Under the pieces are notes generated by a model that ran no database searches, had not been told where the DNA came from, and saw only the letters and a list, made by a program, of their open reading frames with translations. A stretch of 64,000 nt of DNA, taken from assembly GCF_000373905.1 (NCBI RefSeq), contig NZ_KB892705.1, forward strand, positions 3,267,184 to 3,331,183. The letters run 5' to 3'. The position numbers and the translations under genes were made by a program. Source of the stretch: Mycobacterium sp. 155 (GTDB lineage Bacteria > Actinomycetota > Actinomycetes > Mycobacteriales > Mycobacteriaceae). Positions 17,165-25,408 of this stretch are shown here, piece after piece (position 1 is the first letter of the stretch; each line of letters starts with the position of its first letter).

Positions 17165-19210
17165 CTAGATCGCGCTGCACAGCCTCAGTGAGTCGAAAAT
17201 CGCGGCGGGAATGTTGCGGCTGGCTACGGCGTCGCCCACCCGGTACAGCGCGTACTTACCGTTGGGATTGGCGTCCGCAGGCTGCGAGTTGCGCGCGAGC
17301 AACTCCGGGATGGAGATCAGCCCGAGATTCACGGAGTTGTCTCGCAGCGCTGCGTACAACTCAGGGTCGGGCTCGGTTCCGTGCTCGATGATCACCGTGT
17401 CCACCACACGTTCGTGCAGCGTCTTGGCATCGTCGGTTTCGAGCCGAACCACCAGACGGCCGTCCCGACGCTCGATATCGACCAATCGCTGCAGCACCGT
17501 GGTCGACACATCGTGGTCGGCCATCATGGCGAAGTAGCCGACCGCGGGTGACGCGCCCACGTCCGGCGAGGCGCTGCGTTCCGGTGTCACGTACTGCACC
17601 GATCCCGCGGTGCGGGTGAGCGCGTCGATGGCGTCCAGCGCTTGGTGCCCGCCGTGGTCGTCGTACACCAGCACATCGCCGCCTACCTTGCGGCCGCCGG
17701 CGATCACGTCCCAGCTGTCGATCGCGTATTCGTCGCCCGGCACTCCGACGCGTCCGGAGGGAGTTCCACCGTTGGCGAGGATCACGACGTGGGCGCCGTC
17801 AAAGGTGGAACCGAGATCGTCGGCGTCGACGTAATGGTTGCGCACCAGCTTCACGCCGAGTCGTTTGCATTCGGCTACTCGCCAATCGATGATCCCGATC
17901 AGATCGCGGCGGCGTTCGCTGATCGCTGCGAGCGCCACCTGCCCGCCGAACCGGTCGCTCGCCTCGTAGAGGGTCACGTCGTGCCCGCGCTCGGCGAGGA
18001 CGCGGGCGGCCTCGAGTCCGGCGGGCCCACCGCCGACGACGATGCACTTCTTGCGGTCGGCAGCCGGCGAGATCCGCTGCGGCAGTTGCTCTTCCCGCCC
18101 GGTGGCCGGGTTGTGGACGCAGTTCGCCTGTCCGGAGGTGTAGATCGAGTCGATGCACAGGCTTGCCCCGACGCACGGGCGGATCTCGTCCGCGCGGCCG
18201 GATTGCGCTTTGATCGGAAGGTCCGGGTCGGCCATCAGGGGGCGGACCATGCCGACCATGTCGAGCAGACCCTCGGCGATGGCGAAGCGCGCGGTCGCCA
18301 CGTCGGTGATCCGGCCGGCGTGCATCACCGGTTTGGTGAGCTGCTTTTTCACCCAGCCGGCGAACTCCAGATGGGGCGCCGACGGCGTGTACATCGGGGG
18401 GATCATCTTGGTCAGTGCGGCATCGGTATCGACGTTGCCGCGAACGACCGAGAAGAAGTCGATGCCGGCGATCTCGAAGGCCTTGCACATCTCGATTCCC
18501 TCTTCGGGAACGATGCCCTGGCGTCCTTTGCGCAGTTCGTCCAGCGACATGCGAATGCCGACGATGAAGTCGTCCCCCACCGCCGCACGAATCGCGGCGA
18601 GTACCTCGAGCGGGAAGCGGAGGCGATTCTCCAGGCTCCCGCCGTACTCGTCGTCGCGGGTGTTGTGGAACGGCGAGAGAAACTCGTCGAGCAGGTGGCT
18701 GCTGTACGCGGCGATTTCGATCCCGTCCAGACCGGCCGCCTGGCAGCGCTGTGCGGTCTCGGCGAATTCGCGCGCGATGCGGCGCAGGTCGCCTTCCTCG
18801 GCGATGCGGGAGAACGCCCGGTGCATAGGTTCGCGGGTACCGGAGGAGGACACCGCGGGGATCCACTCGCCGGTGTAGTCCAGAATTCGGTGCCCCATGT
18901 GAGTCAACTGGGTCATCACCGCGGCGCCTTGCTCGTGGACGTCGTCGGCAAGTGCTTGCAGGAGCGGGACCGCCTCGTCGCGGTACAGCTCGAGGTTCCC
19001 GAAGGGGGGCGCACAGTCCGGGCTGACCAGCGCACTCCCGCCGATCATGGTCAGCGCGACCCCGCCGCGGGCTTTCTCCCGGTGGTACGCGCGGTAGCGA
19101 TCCTTGGGGAGCCCGTCCTCGCTATATGCCGGTTCATGCGAGGTGCTCACAATGCGATTACGCAGGGTGAGGTTCTTCAGCGTGAACGGCGAAAACAGCG
19201 GGTCGCCCAT
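17165..19210 (-). CDS. NADH:flavin oxidoreductase, N-methylproline-demethylase (StcD)-like, copy 1
   Basis: A 681-residue fusion of an FMN TIM-barrel (old yellow enzyme, residues 1 to about 350; LKNLTLRNRIVSTSHEPAYS, THMGHR, AGLDGIEIAAYSSHLLDEFL) with a FAD/NAD(P) domain (from about 385; VVGGGPAGLEAARVLAERGHDV). This is the layout of dienoyl-CoA reductase, trimethylamine dehydrogenase and StcD. The Fe-S region reads RPCVGASLCID, lacking one Cys of the FadH pattern. The likely reaction is oxidative N-demethylation of N-methylproline after Rieske demethylation of the betaine. GGAGGAC precedes ATG 19210. It is divergent from an IS630-like regulator whose probable operator is at 19256-19276. The copy at 57665 is closely similar. 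Confidence 0.82.
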   Translation of the reverse strand: MGDPLFSPFTLKNLTLRNRIVSTSHEPAYSEDGLPKDRYRAYHREKARGGVALTMIGGSALVSPDCAPPFGNLELYRDEAVPLLQALADDVHEQGAAVMTQLTHMGHRILDYTGEWIPAVSSSGTREPMHRAFSRIAEEGDLRRIAREFAETAQRCQAAGLDGIEIAAYSSHLLDEFLSPFHNTRDDEYGGSLENRLRFPLEVLAAIRAAVGDDFIVGIRMSLDELRKGRQGIVPEEGIEMCKAFEIAGIDFFSVVRGNVDTDAALTKMIPPMYTPSAPHLEFAGWVKKQLTKPVMHAGRITDVATARFAIAEGLLDMVGMVRPLMADPDLPIKAQSGRADEIRPCVGASLCIDSIYTSGQANCVHNPATGREEQLPQRISPAADRKKCIVVGGGPAGLEAARVLAERGHDVTLYEASDRFGGQVALAAISERRRDLIGIIDWRVAECKRLGVKLVRNHYVDADDLGSTFDGAHVVILANGGTPSGRVGVPGDEYAIDSWDVIAGGRKVGGDVLVYDDHGGHQALDAIDALTRTAGSVQYVTPERSASPDVGASPAVGYFAMMADHDVSTTVLQRLVDIERRDGRLVVRLETDDAKTLHERVVDTVIIEHGTEPDPELYAALRDNSVNLGLISIPELLARNSQPADANPNGKYALYRVGDAVASRNIPAAIFDSLRLCSAI

Positions 19211-19255
19211 CCTGTCCTCCTAACTCCTCCTCGAAGTGGTGTAGACAGGGTGACG

Positions 19256-19276
19256 CGTTGCGTGACACACATCACC
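19256..19276 (-). promoter_or_regulatory. Operator shared with the second flavoenzyme locus
   Basis: Read toward the flavoenzyme gene, the sequence begins GGTGATGTGTGTCACGCA and ends 46 bases before the start codon. The equivalent place before the other copy (57595-57615) reads GGTGATTTGCATCACGCA in the same orientation, 50 bases from its start. The core GGTGAT..TCAC is an imperfect inverted repeat. The adjacent IS630-FCD regulators are the probable ligands. Confidence 0.6.
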
Positions 19277-19338
19277 CTTTTCTCGGACGCCGCTTACACT
19301 GAGTCAAAAGAAGGTGTGGGGTGACAGACGGGAAGTAA

Positions 19339-20967
19339 ATGGTTGAGGGGCTTCGAACACTCACCCCCGCTGAGCGCGACGCCCTAACCCGCACCGCGAC
19401 CTCGCGGAGCGAGGCGCACGGTCTGGTTACCCGCGCCCAGATCGTTCTCGACTGCGCATCGGGCGGCGTCGCCGAAGCCGCTCGTCGCAGTTCGGTCAGT
19501 CCGACGACCGCCACGAAATGGTGGCGCCGCTTCACCGAGCACGGGCTCGCGGGGTTGCACGACGCCCCGCGCACCGGTCGCCCATCGAGCGACGAAATCG
19601 ACACGGTGCTGGAATATGCACTCTTTTCGCCACCGGAAGGCAGCAAACGGTGGTCCACGCGTGCCATCGCCCAGGACGCCGGATTGAGCCAGGCGACGGT
19701 CAGCCGCATCCGGCGCCGCGTATTCGAACATCCAGACGCCGGCCATCAACTCGTGGTCAGCAACGCGGCGGGAATCCTGAGCTATGTCGAGGTAGGCCCA
19801 CGTGGATGTGTTCTCGGCTTCTCCCATGGAACCGGAACTCGGCCCACCTCCGCCCCCAGTGCGGCCTTGGTAGATGCCGTCGAAACCATTTTCTGCGCCG
19901 CGCTACTGACGCACCCGTTCGTCGGCCATCCGCCGCAACCGTCTGCGGCACAAGCTCCAGCGCGGCAAGGACTTTCGATGAGCCTCTCGGCCCTGCTGGA
20001 AAGGGCCGCGGGGGCACTGTTCACCGGGGTGTCGCCAACATTGTTGGTTGACACCGAGTTGGATTCGGGTGCGGGGCGCTGGCTGCGCCGCCATCCTGAG
20101 TTCACCGTGCGCGTCCTCACCGGGGACGCATGGTTCGCCGCGGTTCATCGGATTGCCGATGAACTCGATCCCCGGCAAACCGCCGAACTGCAGGTCGTCC
20201 AGCAGCGAATACGCGCGGCACGCGCGAAGGACGCCGACAGCTTCAGCTGGGTCCGATCCGCAGACCACGGACCCAGCACGAGTGCCGTACCCATCCCGAC
20301 CGCGCCCGCGGACCCGGTATCCGGCGACCTGGGACTCGCCATGGTCGCACTGTGCACTGCGATAAGCGGGGGCGAGTTGCGTCCCGGGGACGAGATTCCT
20401 CCGCGCACCATCTCGCGTCGCACCGGGCTTACGCCGACCCGGGTCAGCGAGACGCTCAGCTGGTTCGCTTCCGAGGCGCAGCTCGACCGCCGCAACGGCC
20501 GGTACTGGATTCCCATGCCGAGCGCACGCGACATCATCGAGACCTATACCGCGCGCGGCCTTCTCGGCACCGCAATCGCACGGCGTCTCGCTGACCCCGC
20601 GACCGTCTTGCCCCCAGCGCTCGACGCCTACCTGGATCGTCTGCGGGTCTGCCACGAAATGCACCTGACGCACGACGCCTACATGATCGACTTGGATTTC
20701 CAGAACGAACTGGCACGCTGCGCGAATATGCCCCGGATCGGTTCGATGTTCGTCCAGCTCTCACTTCAGCTCCGACTGTTTGTCACCATCATCGGATTGG
20801 ACTACCAGTACCCCACCGACGAGATCGTCACCGACGGTCGCCGCTTGGTACTCGCATGCCAGAAAAACGATGCCGAGGCGGCGGTCGCCGCGTGGCGGCA
20901 GAAGACCGACAACTGCGTGCGCCACATGCTCCGCTTCCTCGACGCGATGGCCAGCCGGACCAAATAG
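19339..20967 (+). CDS. Regulator: IS630-transposase-like region fused to GntR/FCD, copy 1
   Basis: A 542-residue protein with an unusual layout. Residues 1-130 are the paired helix-turn-helix of IS630 transposases (GVAEAARRSSVSPTTATKWW, then RWSTRAIAQDAGLSQATVSRI). Residues 140-300 follow an IS630 DDE fold in outline (LLVDTELDSGAGRWLRRHP, then WFAAVHRIADEL), but catalytic acids are missing by my alignment. Residues 330-395 are a GntR-like winged helix and 400-540 an FCD effector domain (ARDIIETYTARGLLGTAIA). In the FCD metal motif, the usual His is Gln (LDFQNEL). It is divergent from the flavoenzyme gene and has a paralogue at 55943. Role: effector-responsive repressor or activator of that locus. 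Confidence 0.75.
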   Translation: MVEGLRTLTPAERDALTRTATSRSEAHGLVTRAQIVLDCASGGVAEAARRSSVSPTTATKWWRRFTEHGLAGLHDAPRTGRPSSDEIDTVLEYALFSPPEGSKRWSTRAIAQDAGLSQATVSRIRRRVFEHPDAGHQLVVSNAAGILSYVEVGPRGCVLGFSHGTGTRPTSAPSAALVDAVETIFCAALLTHPFVGHPPQPSAAQAPARQGLSMSLSALLERAAGALFTGVSPTLLVDTELDSGAGRWLRRHPEFTVRVLTGDAWFAAVHRIADELDPRQTAELQVVQQRIRAARAKDADSFSWVRSADHGPSTSAVPIPTAPADPVSGDLGLAMVALCTAISGGELRPGDEIPPRTISRRTGLTPTRVSETLSWFASEAQLDRRNGRYWIPMPSARDIIETYTARGLLGTAIARRLADPATVLPPALDAYLDRLRVCHEMHLTHDAYMIDLDFQNELARCANMPRIGSMFVQLSLQLRLFVTIIGLDYQYPTDEIVTDGRRLVLACQKNDAEAAVAAWRQKTDNCVRHMLRFLDAMASRTK

Positions 20968-20974
20968 GCGGCCG

Positions 20975-22279
20975 CTACCCCATCACGGTGCCGGTCGAAT
21001 CCGGGTTCAACGGGCGCTTCCTGGAGAATGCGCCGAGATCGATGTCAAGGCCGGTGTGCTCGCCGACATGATGGACCGGGTCGTTGTCGTGATCGGTGCC
21101 GTTCTCGACCGCGGCGATGAGTGTCGTCATCAAGCGCCCAACCAGCGGAGCGTTCTTGAACTGATTGCCGCTGGTGGCCATCGCGACGTAGAAGCCCGGC
21201 TGATCGGTCTTGTCGTAGATCGGCGCCCAGTCGGAGGAGACGTCGTAGACACCGGCGATCCCACGGGGCTGACTGGGAACAGTGAGTTCGGGCAGGCGAC
21301 GCGCGGCCCGGGTGACATGGCGTTCGAACTGCGCTGCCGTCCGGTTGAGGTTTGCCGAATCGGGATCGTCGATCCATTCGAGCGGGTCACACTCGGGTTC
21401 GGTACCGCCCACGAGGAGACCACCACCAGGCTCGGGCCGCATATAGACCCCGAGATCGAGGTCGCCGATCGCCGATCCGAGACCGCCTTCCGGGTTGTAT
21501 CCAGGAGGCGCACTGACGTGCGCTACCTCCTGGCGCAGCGGCTTCACCGTCACGGTGAAGTCACCGCCGATACCCGCCAGTTCATTGAACGCACCAGACC
21601 ACGGGCCGGCCGCGTTCACGACGATCGGCGTCTCGATGGTCTCGCCGCGGTCGGTCTCGATCTTCCACACGTCACCGCCGCGCGTAGCTGCGACAACCTC
21701 TGTCCGGTACGAGAACCGCGCTCCGAACGCGACAGCAGCGTCGGCCATGTTTGCCGCCGCGAGGCGTGGGTCGTCGACAAAACCGCCGTCCGGGGTGAAC
21801 AGCGCACCGACCGAACCCTGAGCGTCGTCGAAGAAATGCTCGTCTTCGATGGCCTTCGGCGGGTAATACTGGCCGACATCCATCGTGGGCATGCGAGCGG
21901 CGAGTGCCTCGGCGTCGAGGTACTCGTACGGCACTCCACACGCGTCGAAGAGCTTCATCGACCTTTCCGCTGGCGCCATCTCGGTGTCGAGGAAGGTCCA
22001 CCCACACCGGTAGAAGCGGGCGAGCGGCTCGTCCACCTTTCCGCCCAGGTGATCGGACCATTCCCGCCAGCACTGCGCCGCCTCCCATGCGGTGGCCACG
22101 CCGGTCTCCGTCGAATAGTTGAATCGAACGATTGCACTCGAGGCGCTGGTCGAGCCGTGTCCCGCGCCCGGGCCTTTGTCGAGGACACGTACCGAGTACC
22201 CGGCGCGAGCCAGTTCCAGTGCGATCGAACTCCCGATCACACCTGCACCGACGATGAGGGCATCATTGCTGCTGGTCAT
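20975..22279 (-). CDS. FAD-dependent oxidoreductase, sarcosine / dimethylglycine-oxidase-like
   Basis: A 434-residue DAO-family flavoprotein. The FAD motif is ALIVGAGVIGSSIALELARAG. STSASSAIVRFNYST resembles the flavin-linkage region of sarcosine-type oxidases. The C-terminal MATSGNQFKNAPLVGRLM is the second FAD contact. ATG 22279 has GAAGGGA seven bases upstream. It is co-transcribed with Rieske gene 2 (61 bp upstream), which suggests that the Rieske enzyme removes the first methyl from a quaternary amine and this oxidase handles the resulting tertiary or secondary N-methyl compound. It converges on the regulator gene with 7 bases between the stops. Confidence 0.8.
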   Translation of the reverse strand: MTSSNDALIVGAGVIGSSIALELARAGYSVRVLDKGPGAGHGSTSASSAIVRFNYSTETGVATAWEAAQCWREWSDHLGGKVDEPLARFYRCGWTFLDTEMAPAERSMKLFDACGVPYEYLDAEALAARMPTMDVGQYYPPKAIEDEHFFDDAQGSVGALFTPDGGFVDDPRLAAANMADAAVAFGARFSYRTEVVAATRGGDVWKIETDRGETIETPIVVNAAGPWSGAFNELAGIGGDFTVTVKPLRQEVAHVSAPPGYNPEGGLGSAIGDLDLGVYMRPEPGGGLLVGGTEPECDPLEWIDDPDSANLNRTAAQFERHVTRAARRLPELTVPSQPRGIAGVYDVSSDWAPIYDKTDQPGFYVAMATSGNQFKNAPLVGRLMTTLIAAVENGTDHDNDPVHHVGEHTGLDIDLGAFSRKRPLNPDSTGTVMG

Positions 22280-22340
22280 GGGCAGTCCCTTCGTTGATGT
22301 GACGATCACCCATCAGGGACGTCATGCGTGTGCAATGTTG

Positions 22341-23636
22341 TCATTCTCCGAGGTGCTCCCGGATGCGCTGGATGTACCAGTTGACGAACGCGTCGACCTG
22401 ATACTCAGACGGCGCATACGGGCCGGGCACGTACGCGGGACTCAGGATCCCCTGGTGTGCGCGCGTGACGAAGGTGCCGTCCTGCTGGTTGGTGGCGCTC
22501 CAGGCCCAGGTCAGTTCATCGAGGTGGTAATCGACACCCTCGACGGCATCCGGATGGACAAGCCAGGTGGTGCGCAGGAGGGTCTGGTCCGGCGCTATCG
22601 GGACCACCGAGAAGGTGATCGCGTGGTCGGCCATGAAGTGGCACCAAAAATTCGGCTGCACGTGCATCGAGTTCCGCCCCAGCCGCGCGACCGGGAAGTC
22701 GGCCATCAGCTTGCTGACTGCCGCAGTACCGTCCGGGGTGAAGGATTCGCCGGCCTTCTCCAGCGGCTCACGCATGATGCGGAATCCGGTGGGCCGGGTG
22801 TCGAGTTCCTCGATCTCCGCAAAGGGCAGCGACAACTCGTTACAGGTGTCCTCAAGATCCTTGATCGCGGCGAGATACCGGTCGCGCGCCGGGATGAGGC
22901 GAGCGGGGATGTCGTCGAGGTCGAATCCGTAGACGGGGAAGTACGACTCCAACAGTTCCGGGTGGCCGCCGGCGCAGTGGTAGCACTCCCGGTTGTTCTC
23001 CATGGTGAGCTTCCAGTTGCCGTGCTCGATCAGGTCCATCTGCTTGGCGACCTTGGCCTCACCGAGCCGATGAGGGGCAAGGTACGGCTCGACGATCCCG
23101 ACGACCTCGTCGAAATCAGCGGGCGTCTCGTCGCTGACACAGATGAAGATCAACCCGGCGACAGAGCGAACGTTGACCGTCCGCAGCCCGAAGCAACTCG
23201 GATCGAAGTCGTCGGCCTGCGAGTCCGCGAAGACCAGAGAGCCATCCATGTCGTACGTCCACTGGTGGTAGCCGCACACGATCCGGCCGATCGAACCGCA
23301 CGCGTCGTTGAGGATGCGGGCGCCCCGATGGCGGCAGACATTGTGGTAGGCCACCACGTTCTCATCGTCATCACGCGCGACGATGATGGAGTATCGGCCC
23401 ATGTCGATGACCACGTAATCGCCCGCCTCTGGAATCTCGGCTTCGTTCGCCACGAAGATCCACGACTTGGCGAAGATCGCATCGATGTCAAGGTCGAACC
23501 ATGTCTGCGAGATGTAGAACGGCGCCTCCAGGCTCATTCCCGGCACTCGTCGGGAAGCAAGCACACGCGGGTCGACTGCCGCTTCGGCATGGGCGGTGTC
23601 GGGGTTGAAAGCGGGCATCTGCGCGGGAGCATTCAT
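22341..23636 (-). CDS. Rieske oxygenase, GbcA-like, copy 2
   Basis: A 431-residue paralogue of the enzyme at 4912. The Rieske ligands are in CRHRG and CGYHQW; the mononuclear iron region is NNRECYHCAGGHPELL. ATG 23636 starts the conserved protein (MNAPAQMPAFN); the longer open frame upstream covers the operators. As a betaine N-demethylase it needs a reductase; none adjoins it, so the one at 3764 may be shared. The tandem operator at 23738-23772 and the divergent IclR gene give its control. Different betaines (for example stachydrine and hydroxyproline betaine) for the two Rieske enzymes would explain the duplication. Confidence 0.85.
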   Translation of the reverse strand: MNAPAQMPAFNPDTAHAEAAVDPRVLASRRVPGMSLEAPFYISQTWFDLDIDAIFAKSWIFVANEAEIPEAGDYVVIDMGRYSIIVARDDDENVVAYHNVCRHRGARILNDACGSIGRIVCGYHQWTYDMDGSLVFADSQADDFDPSCFGLRTVNVRSVAGLIFICVSDETPADFDEVVGIVEPYLAPHRLGEAKVAKQMDLIEHGNWKLTMENNRECYHCAGGHPELLESYFPVYGFDLDDIPARLIPARDRYLAAIKDLEDTCNELSLPFAEIEELDTRPTGFRIMREPLEKAGESFTPDGTAAVSKLMADFPVARLGRNSMHVQPNFWCHFMADHAITFSVVPIAPDQTLLRTTWLVHPDAVEGVDYHLDELTWAWSATNQQDGTFVTRAHQGILSPAYVPGPYAPSEYQVDAFVNWYIQRIREHLGE

Positions 23637-23737
23637 GGTCGTCTTCTTGGTCTGGGGATGGCGCGTTGAACTGCTCGAGGCAGCGGTCGCTGTGGCTGGA
23701 TATCTCGGATCAAGACCGGCAGAATTCTCCCTGAGAT

Positions 23738-23772
23738 GTTCCGCATCGTGGTACTTAACCGCAATACGGATC
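23738..23772. promoter_or_regulatory. Tandem IclR-type operator before Rieske gene 2
   Basis: GTTCCGCATCGTGGTAC (23738-23754) is followed after one base by TAACCGCAATACGGATC (23756-23772), whose complement GATCCGTATTGCGGTTA fits the same pattern. The step is 18 bp, as at 6218-6252. The combined pattern is about GTTYCGYAnnnyGGwnc. It lies between Rieske gene 2 and the divergent IclR gene. Confidence 0.6.
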
Positions 23773-23861
23773 AATGATTATCTGACGTCGGTGCGGTGTC
23801 AAGCACGTTCTCGAAACCATCCGCTCTACGTCGCACCGCACACGGTGGGTGTCGCCCTTCG

Positions 23862-23867
23862 TAGGAT
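23862..23867 (+). promoter_or_regulatory. TAnnnT -10 box for a leaderless IclR transcript
   Basis: TAGGAT, then seven bases, then ATG 23875. This favours ATG 23875 over ATG 23866, which would lie inside the promoter. Confidence 0.5.
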
Positions 23868-23874
23868 GCGATCC

Positions 23875-24654
23875 ATGACTAGCCCCGATGGCGGCCGCAG
23901 CGGCGTCGTGCAGTCGGTTGATCGCGCAATCTCGATCCTCGAGGTCATTGCACGCACGCGATCGATCGGCGTGACGGCAATCGCGACCGAACTCGGACTG
24001 AGCAAGACCACCGTGTCCCGACTCCTCGCGACTCTCGAAGGCCGCGGCCTCGTCGAACAGAACGAAACACGCGGCGAGTACACGCTCGGCTACACCGCTT
24101 GGATGCTCTCGAGCAGCCCCAAACGCAGGCCTGACCTCGTCGCCACGTGCCGCCCGTTCGCTGTCGACCTCGCTCGCCGCATCGGCGAGACCGTCAATAT
24201 CGCCGTGCTAGACAACGGCGAGGTGATGACCGTCGACCAGATCGCCGGCGATTCGGCTATCGGCAGCATCGACTGGGTGGGCCGCCGCACGCCGATCCAC
24301 GCCACAGCCGCGGGCAAGATCCTCCTCGCCTGCCTGCCTGTAGACGAACGCGCCAACTTGGTGCCCGATCCCCTGCCTCGCTTCACTGAGCACACCATCA
24401 CCGAACGCGCTCGCCTCGACCGCGAACTCGACGAGGCCACAGCGACCGGCGTCGCATACACCTACGAAGAGAACGAGATCGGCGAAGTCGCAGTCGGCGC
24501 GCCGATCCGAGACTTCGACGGTCGGGCCTTTGCTTCGGTGACCCTCGCCGGACCGGCGTTCCGTGTCACCGATAGGTTGCCGGCGATGAGTCGCGAGGTT
24601 GCGAAGACGGCCGCCGAGATCTCCTGGCGATTCGGCTGGCAGAAGTCGAGCTGA
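23875..24654 (+). CDS. IclR-family transcriptional regulator 2
   Basis: A 259-residue IclR regulator close in sequence to the one at 6311. The winged helix (about 12-75) has AIATELGLSKTTVSRLLATL; the effector domain (85-255) has HATAAGKILLACL, ENEIGEVAVGAPIRD and LAGPAFRV. It is divergent from Rieske gene 2, and the tandem operator lies between them, so it should control that gene and probably itself. The start was chosen from the leaderless -10 box; a frame open to 23596 has no conserved content before residue 1. Confidence 0.9.
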   Translation: MTSPDGGRSGVVQSVDRAISILEVIARTRSIGVTAIATELGLSKTTVSRLLATLEGRGLVEQNETRGEYTLGYTAWMLSSSPKRRPDLVATCRPFAVDLARRIGETVNIAVLDNGEVMTVDQIAGDSAIGSIDWVGRRTPIHATAAGKILLACLPVDERANLVPDPLPRFTEHTITERARLDRELDEATATGVAYTYEENEIGEVAVGAPIRDFDGRAFASVTLAGPAFRVTDRLPAMSREVAKTAAEISWRFGWQKSS

Positions 24655-24724
24655 GATCAGTTTCAGCCGAGCAGTGCCCGTACGGACGGTGCAGACGCCG
24701 GTCCCGCATGGCACCTCGCCTTCG

Positions 24725-25408
24725 TCAGCGGGTCGCCCAGCGGCCGCGCGTCTGGCTGATGTGCTCCCGCATCAAACGGTCGACGAGAGCGGGGTCGCGG
24801 GCTTCGAGAGCGTTGACGATCACGTGGTGTTCACGCGCCGAGTCGGCCAGCAAACCGAGTTCCACGAGGGTGGCCAGGCCGTAGAGGCGAGTATTCGCGC
24901 GCAGGTCGGAGATGATCGTCGTCGCGCGGCTGTTGCCGCTGTAGCCGAGGATCTTCAGATGGAAGGCGCGGTCGGCCTCGGTGTAAGAGACCAGATCGCC
25001 CTCGGCGGCGCAGGAGACGATGTCATCGGCCAGTGACCGCAGTTCGGCGAAGTCCTCCGTCGGGATCAGCTCGGCCGCCTGGGCGGTGAGCGCCGGTTCG
25101 ATCAGCATGCGCAGTTCGGTGATGTCATCGAGGTCGGCGTCGTCGAGCACCGTGACCCGGTAGCCTTTGTTCGGCACCGTCTCGACCAGGTTCTCCCGAA
25201 TCAAGTCGAGCATGGCCTCCCGGACCGGGGTGGCCGAGACGCCGAAGCGCTCGCCGAGCGCCGGGGCCGAATACACCTCGTCCGCCACGAGTTCGCCGGA
25301 GATGATCGCGGCGCGCAGGGCCCGGGTCACCTGCTCGCGCAGGCTCATCTTGTCGAACTGCCGCAGGTTGGTGATGTTCACCCGAACCTCCTCCCGCATG
25401 CTCGTCAC
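24725..25408 (-). CDS. GntR/FCD regulator of the hydroxyproline operon
   Basis: A 227-residue FadR-type GntR protein. The winged helix spans about residues 20-85 (SLREQVTRALRAAIISGEL; PALGERFGVSATPVREAM) and the FCD effector domain 95-220 (ADRAFHLKILGYSGN with the metal His). It is the last gene of the hydroxyproline operon and overlaps the preceding gene by 4 bases (ATGA), so it is made together with the enzymes. The perfect inverted repeat at 32744-32761 before the first operon gene is its probable operator. The inducer is likely hydroxyproline or a pathway intermediate. Confidence 0.9.
   Translation of the reverse strand: MTSMREEVRVNITNLRQFDKMSLREQVTRALRAAIISGELVADEVYSAPALGERFGVSATPVREAMLDLIRENLVETVPNKGYRVTVLDDADLDDITELRMLIEPALTAQAAELIPTEDFAELRSLADDIVSCAAEGDLVSYTEADRAFHLKILGYSGNSRATTIISDLRANTRLYGLATLVELGLLADSAREHHVIVNALEARDPALVDRLMREHISQTRGRWATR

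Noticed and set aside
17642..19324. A 560-codon open frame on the plus strand opposite the first flavoenzyme gene.
   Set aside because: The minus-strand frame has clear FMN, Fe-S and FAD motifs. The plus-strand frame has none.
19339..20967. An IS630-family insertion sequence.
   Set aside because: No terminal inverted repeats or TA duplication were noticed, catalytic residues are missing, and the frame continues into GntR/FCD domains. It is treated as a regulator.
22292..22310. A short GTGA..TCAC repeat between Rieske gene 2 and the FAD oxidase gene as an operator.
   Set aside because: Only four base pairs match and it has no counterpart elsewhere; the RBS of the oxidase gene overlaps this area.
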